A stretch of 64,000 bases of DNA from Eucommia ulmoides. Lineage: Eukaryota; Streptophyta; Magnoliopsida; Garryales; Eucommiaceae. Position 1 is the first letter of the stretch. Each line of letters opens with the position of its first letter. The stretch is taken from positions 15,580,740-15,644,739 of the forward strand of contig CM028338.1 in assembly GCA_016647705.1 (NCBI GenBank), in the 5' to 3' direction. The translations under genes and the position numbers were made by a program. The notes under the pieces were generated by a model that saw only the letters and a list, made by a program, of their open reading frames with translations, did no database searches and was not told the origin of the DNA. Shown piece after piece: positions 59,148-64,000 of the stretch.

Positions 59148-59927
59148 GAAGCCTACTGGTTGTTGGAAGAAATGGAAGAGTTTGATTTTCATAGTTGGAA
59201 TTATTCAACATGCTACCAAAGCTTGGGGGGTAATTCTACCATTTCGACGATCCCCGACCAACATTTGGAGTCTTCTACCACCCTAGAGGAAATGTTCGCT
59301 GAATTTATAGGAAAGACTCAGGATTTTTGGAGGGAAACGAATGACCGTCTCAATGAGCATGACGATTATCTTGACAATATTGAGATGAACTGCGCTGAAA
59401 TTGATGTAATTGTAACATCTCTTTAGACGCAAATCGATCAGCTTATCTACTTTATTAAGGCCAAGTCAAAAACGGTGGCACTGAGAGACATAAACACCAC
59501 ATGCATTGAAAGCTACCGTGAGGAATCGAATGCAAGTGGGAGAACATTGGGTTTGATTGTTGATGAAGATCCTAAAGAGGAGGAGACCCAAAAATTGAGC
59601 AACGATGAAGAATCACAAGATAACACTTGTAATTATCCACTGTTTGAGATCCACATTGTGATTTCGACATCGATCAAAGACGAACATTTCTATGAGGATC
59701 CAATGTGGATCGCTTGTTCTCCACTACTTCCAACTCCATTCATCCATGCCTACCAAGCACAAAATTTGGAAAAGAATCAAATTGAGAGTACGGGCCAAAT
59801 AATACCAAATCTCGCCAATCTTGAGGGTGCTCTGAACCAAGACTCGTATGTTGTGTTGTATAACACATACTATGGACAGAAGTCGCCCTTTGACGAGCCT
59901 TTCTCTGTGTCAGGTCGAGGACATTAA
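59148..59927 (+). pseudogene. gag-like ORF remnant of D
   Basis: One frame open across about 260 codons except a TAG at 59424-59426. It reads DEAYWLLEEMEEFDFHSWNY, then FIGKTQDFWRETNDRLNEHD and DNIEMNCAEIDVIVTSL; this piece matches in pattern the C-terminal coiled coil of gag in C (38437-38667). An acidic segment follows (DEDPKEEETQKLSNDEES) and the frame ends at 59927 beside the first hairpin (59939). No zinc knuckle or enzyme motif. The true start is unclear because no in-frame ATG precedes the conserved part closely. It may be a vestige, or a retained gag fragment used in packaging. Confidence 0.6.
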
Positions 59928-59938
59928 ACCAAGCGCTT

Positions 59939-60025
59939 CTTGGAAGGAAACCCAAGTTTCAGAATAAATTAATCCATCACCGCTGACTTCATTCAGAGGT
60001 GAGATTGTCTCGTCTCCCAGGTATG
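59939..60025 (+). ncRNA. Tandem hairpins plus donor-like site in D
   Basis: CTTGGAAGGAAACCCAAG (59939-59956). Then GAGGTGAGA pairs with TCTCGTCTC (59996-60016) using two G-U pairs in RNA; then CAGGTATGTGTTCTAAA. Confidence 0.55.
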
Positions 60026-60796
60026 TGTTCTAAACCCCCTTCATCATCATGCTTTATTTTTATTGTTGAGATCGATGTTGGGTCAGTATGGACACTGCCT
60101 ATTTTACGTTTGGAGGTGGTATGTAGTATGTTAGTATGTTTTCTTTTTGTGAGTAATGCAGTTTAAATTTAAATGTTTCTTAGTTTAATTGTATGCATGT
60201 TTATTTAGTATTAGTATCAATATATTTATGTATGAAGTAGTAATTGTGTGTTGAGTTGTCAAGTTCTTTTGGGCCATTACCCGATAAAGAAAATTATCTC
60301 TTAGTTGTGTATCAAGGTCAGGGGTAATGCTCATTCATGTGTTCTATGTGTTTGGCATGTTGATTAGGTAAACGTCATTTTTTATCCTAAATTGCACGAT
60401 CACGTAGACTCATTGTATAGCTATTTAAATGATTTGACACTGATTATTCAGTAGCAGGTTCATGACAATTTTAAGGAATCTAAAACTTGATTAGGGAAAA
60501 CTTGAGGTGAAATCCTAGACAAGGTAGTTCAGGAGACAAGATTTAGGCTTTCATTTTTATTGCTTGAGCCTTTGTACCTTACCTTGTAAAATGTTTACCC
60601 CTCATTACCCTGTTCAAGCCTATAGCCATTTCAATTCTGAACATGTAACTAATGCCCTGGCCAATAAAACTTTTTTCCAAACTTAAGTCACTAAACCAAA
60701 GGCACAATATGAGTCAAAATCAAGTTAGCATTTGTTTATGCTAATTGAAGTGAGCAGTTGGGTTTTGGGCGAACATTTGATTGGTTCGGTAATAGA

Positions 60797-60965
60797 GTAC
60801 TCGCTTGTAATTTTTCTATCATATTCCCACACCCCTTTAATTGTTCAAATCAAATAAGTGTGGGGGTGTGGTTTGATAATTTTTTTTATTATTATTATTA
60901 TTTTTTATTTTTATTTTTTTTATGTAAATATAGTTCTATTTTTGTTTCTTTTGACAAGTGAATAC
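60797..60965 (+). ncRNA. Two-tier inverted repeat in D
   Basis: Outer arms 60797-60810 and 60952-60965 (11 of 14 complementary). Inner arms CACACCCC (60828-60835) and GGGGTGTG (60863-60870) are perfect. Confidence 0.55.
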
Positions 60966-61565
60966 AATGTGCTTAAATGTTTGTTCAGGGTTATGTTTCT
61001 TAAATGTTTGGGGTTACGAGTGATACTCAGCGCCAAGAGTTGTGCCTCGGGTTTCGTTGAATTGTAACGGTTTTCTCTTTTCTATTTATAACATACACTA
61101 GGCCATTTTCCAAAAACCGAGCCAAGTCCTATTAATCTTTTGGAGCTTCCAAGCCTACATTAGTGGAGAGTCGAAACCAGTCAAGCATATAGATTTCCTA
61201 ATCCTTTACAGTTAAAGTCATGAGCTTGGTTCATGAATAATCCAATCCGGTGTTTGGATAGTTTTATATTTGAGTTTTCACACACACAGTTTGAATGGAT
61301 CTAGAATGGCCTTTACTAATATTTAGTGTTGAAATTCTAGAACACCACGTGGTGTGTTTTATTCCTGAACTTGATTTGATTAGGGGCCGTTGAGAGAAAA
61401 ATATTTTGGTTTATTAGGTGAATTCGGAACTCGCATGCCGTTACTTCTAGGTCATTTATGTTTTTTCGTGTTTAGTATTAAAGTTAGTTAATTAGTCATG
61501 GTAGTTCAATTTATTGTGTGGGTGTTTTGTTCGAGCACTAGCAAAATTCTAAGTTTGAGGATATT

Positions 61566-62871
61566 TGATAGGTGGAATCTATCTATATATTTCTAAGACA
61601 ATTTTGATAGTTTTTGAGTATTCTTATAATGTTTTAATATGTTTTTATTTGTTTTTATTTGTTTTGGTCTAAATCAGGTGTTTGAGACTAAAATGGATTA
61701 ATACAGTTGAAAATCGAGCAAATCGATGGGACGTTGGTGGAGAAAAATTAAAAATTGTCAAGTTTAGAAACTGCAGGCTCACTGCTTTAGCAGTGAAAAT
61801 GACCGTTGTAGCGATCAATCAAACAGAAACATTCTGCTTGACCACCGCTATAGCGGTAAAGTTCACCGATGCAGCGATGGCCTCCACCGCTGCAGCGGTG
61901 TTTTCCACCGCTACAGTGGTCAACTAATAGAAACCTACTGACTTCCCACTACTGCAGCAGTGCTTCCCACCGCTGCAGCGGTCCAACACCAGGTGGCTTA
62001 GATATTTTGGGATATTTTCTTAGATATTTTGGATCCCTTAATATTCCCCTTTCTCCCTCATACCATGCATGGTTTTTGGAACTTCCTTGAGAGCTCCAAG
62101 GCATACCAACAAGGAGAAAATATCCATTTGAAGAAGAGGAAACAAGATCGGAGTGAAAATCACAGATGTGGAACCTTCAATTCTTCATATAACGCCAATT
62201 CTCCTTTGTTTCTCTCTTTAATTCCCAAACCCTTATTGGTATTTGATCATGTTTAGCTTGTTTATAGTTAAATATTTGGTTATGGCCATGTATATCTAAA
62301 CATATATTATCTAGGGTTTGATTAAGTTCATGAAAACGTTGTTTGTATAAATCTATGTTTCGTTATTCTTTGGAGAGGTAACCCCGGATTCGGACTAGGG
62401 TTTAAACACAACGTGACGATCAAATGACTCGGGAGAGTATAAGAAAGTGTCCAATCCATGAGGTTGGGGCGAGACTCATATGATCAGTGTTGTTAAGACG
62501 CTAGATGGGGACATCGGCGTTGACGCGCAGTCACATATTCATTCACTTTACACTCGAGAGAGGTAATGAGTGAGTTTTCGATACCTAGATTGTCGGATAG
62601 TTTGAATATCGTTAATGTAAACTAGATTGGATCAAACACATATAAGTGAACGAAGTCAATACCTAGATAATATATTCCCATTAATGTCATATTAGTATTG
62701 TAATTTAATTAGTTAGTATTTTAGTTTAGTTTATTATAAAAACAAAAACCTAAATTTAATTGCCTAAATAAAGTTCGGTTATGACAATCGCGGTACTTAG
62801 CGACAATTTAATCTAATTCCTATGGATACAATAACCCTTCTCATTCACTATTCTATAAAACTTGACCTACA
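61566..62871 (+). repeat. 3' LTR of D, truncated
   Basis: Begins TGATAGGTGG after a purine tract (TAAGTTTGAGGATATT). It follows the 5' LTR to CTTGACCTACAC and then diverges. It contains the best TGCA-core array of the window. Confidence 0.88.
61849..61982 (+). promoter_or_regulatory. TGCA-core palindrome array in 3' LTR of D
   Basis: Four-base cores start at 61849 (TATA), 61870, 61891 and 61912, each exactly 21 bp apart, then at 61953 and 61974, again 21 bp. CACCGCTGCAGCGGTG at 61885-61900 is a perfect 16-bp palindrome. Confidence 0.75.
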
Positions 62872-63576
62872 CATGCCAAGGGAATGGAAAGAGTTGAGTG
62901 TCCTGTCACCAAATCTGTTACAACTTGATATTTGTTCAATTATTTGTGCGTCTTCCATGCCAAGGGAATATTCTCTGCTAATTTGGTAGTGACTTACCCT
63001 CTGTCACTAAGTACCGCGCTTTGATTTTATTGGCATACCTAATTCTTAAATGGGTCCCGGGCTTCTTCAAATACGTCACCCTTCCCTGAGGGCGTGGGCC
63101 CATGCCTAGGCCCAAAATATATTAGGCACAACCCAAGCATATGTTTTAGGTTTCATGGGCTTTCTTATTGGATGGACCATGACTAAATCTATCACCATCA
63201 GTAGCCCCCCAGACTCTTAGGCCAGATGGTCCTGTCTTGGGAGTCTTCTAGCGTAATTTTTCTCATGGTGACATACTGCCCCTCTTTTCCTTGGTGTACA
63301 TTTCGGGGACACTCCCAGTTTTCAAAAGTGAATTTTTGGGTTTCTTTCCCTTCTGAAAAAAAATTGAATGGTGAAACCAAAGATGAGGATTTTGGGCCCT
63401 CTTGCACCACTTGGACTTACTGCGCTAGGCGAGTAAGTCGACGTGGGGACAAGCAAAGTACATTTGCAAAGTGGTTACAAAAGTTCGTAACTTCTCTCTC
63501 TAAGATCTCACTCCAAAATTTCTCTTCAAGAATTTCAAGAATCTAATTCGCCTCTCAATTCTATTCTCATTCAACC
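62872..63576. other. Unclassified sequence between D and LINE-like ORF
   Basis: CATGCCAAGGGAAT occurs twice (62872 and 62957). A purine tract on the minus strand (CTGGGGGGCTAC, about 63205) next to TGATGGTGATAG could mark an LTR of another minus-strand element, but no partner is present. The last 100 bases before 63577 look like a CT-rich leader. Confidence 0.4.
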
Positions 63577-64000
63577 ATGGATACTTTTAGTGTTAGGGAT
63601 CTTCCTCAGCCTCTTGCGCACAACCTAATCTTGCTCCTCTTCAATTCTTATCTAGCTATCCTATTGTTCATCATCAATCCTCTTCTCATGTATCTTTTGC
63701 TCAAAAATATTTTGCGTGTTTATTGCAAAAGAAAGATCATGTTCTTTCTTGAAAACCTATGCAATCCTATCGTGGTGAACCTATCATTTTCTTCTCGGAT
63801 GAAGAAGTGTTCAAGATTTTCTCTCCATTCAAATTTTCCCTCGTGGGAAAATTTACACGTAAAATACCTTCATTAGAAGCAATCAAGAAAATGTTCCATG
63901 CACTGTCTCTATCAGTTGGTTTTGAAATTGGTTTTCTTGATAAAAAACACCTATTGATTCAACTTAATTTAGAGGAAGATTTTCAGAGATTATGGACTAA
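63577..64000 (+). pseudogene. LINE/L1-like ORF1 start with DUF4283 domain (runs off window)
   Basis: From ATG at 63577 a leader-like N-terminus reads for a short distance, then the frame must shift. In the frame opening at 63759 the DUF4283 pattern is clear: GEPIIFFSDEEVF, FKFSLVGKFTRKIPSLEAIK, then FEIGFLDKKHLLIQL and LEEDFQRLW to the window end. DUF4283 is typical of ORF1 of plant L1 elements, thought to bind RNA. A TGA at 63750 and the frame change suggest decay. A host gene with the same domain cannot be excluded without the sequence to the right. Confidence 0.6.

Larger units (their letters stand above)
57553..62871 (+). mobile_element. Element D: Athila-type non-autonomous LTR element
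   Basis: Plus strand. 5' LTR 57553-58949, Athila-like primer site, 2.6-kb interior with a gag-like ORF remnant, shared hairpins, purine tract and 3' LTR 61566-62871. The 3' LTR lacks its last 40-50 bases, so no right target duplication is found (left candidate ACCAC, 57548-57552). No pol. Confidence 0.85.

Noticed and set aside
62872-63205. Definite LTR of another minus-strand Tat element
   Set aside because: A purine tract and TGATGG start are suggestive, but no second LTR, primer site or target duplication is in the window.

Overview
This is nuclear DNA of a flowering plant, most likely a eudicot. It is AT-rich, with GT-AG introns, plant LTR retrotransposons (Ty1/copia and Ty3/gypsy of Athila, Tat and chromovirus type), a plant PIF/Harbinger DNA transposon and one DUF1635-family host gene. 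Nothing bacterial, viral or organellar was seen. The many transposons, several of them nested, suggest a gene-poor, possibly pericentromeric region; the species was not identified.

Layout. 1-6803: a minus-strand copia element with about 2.06-kb LTRs and only a decayed gag; its outer LTR runs off the left edge. 8672-13301: a PIF/Harbinger element with TAA target duplications, a three-exon DDE transposase broken by one TAG codon, and an intact two-exon Myb/SANT-like gene. 14389-18033: unclassified tandem repeats carrying about 20 copies of a motif like GTGTTACATTCAACAC, interrupted by a solo LTR (16400-17306). 19821-20828: the DUF1635 gene, with a triplicated exon/intron boundary. From about 21.7 kb to 57.55 kb: an old plus-strand Tat-type gypsy element (called T) cut by five insertions. 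These are A (23488-46196, an Athila-type non-autonomous element), a solo chromovirus LTR (47177-47971), solo LTR E (47982-49338), a complete chromovirus F (50664-57502) and D (57553-62871, Athila-type non-autonomous). A is itself interrupted by C (23876-41402, a coding but decayed Athila element), and C by B (24574-30044, non-autonomous), so nesting is four deep: T, A, C, B. Every insertion except D has a matching 5-bp target duplication on both sides. 63577-64000: the start of a probable LINE ORF1 (DUF4283).

Working together. A, B and D have no pol and would depend on an Athila relative such as C for enzymes. They share with C a set of non-coding features. The U3 regions of A to E carry arrays of short palindromes of the form CACCGC-N4-GCGGTG, where N4 is self-complementary but differs by family (CTAG, TGCA, CGCG), mostly 20-21 bp apart. 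C carries the same type of array again in front of its third (env-position) ORF, followed by a plausible spliced leader. A, B, C and D also share a two-tier inverted repeat 600-770 bp before the 3' LTR, and A, B and D share two hairpins followed by a splice-donor-like sequence. These shared non-coding modules are the most interesting signal in the window. All coding parts of retroelements here are decayed; the intact-looking genes are DUF1635 and the Harbinger SANT gene.
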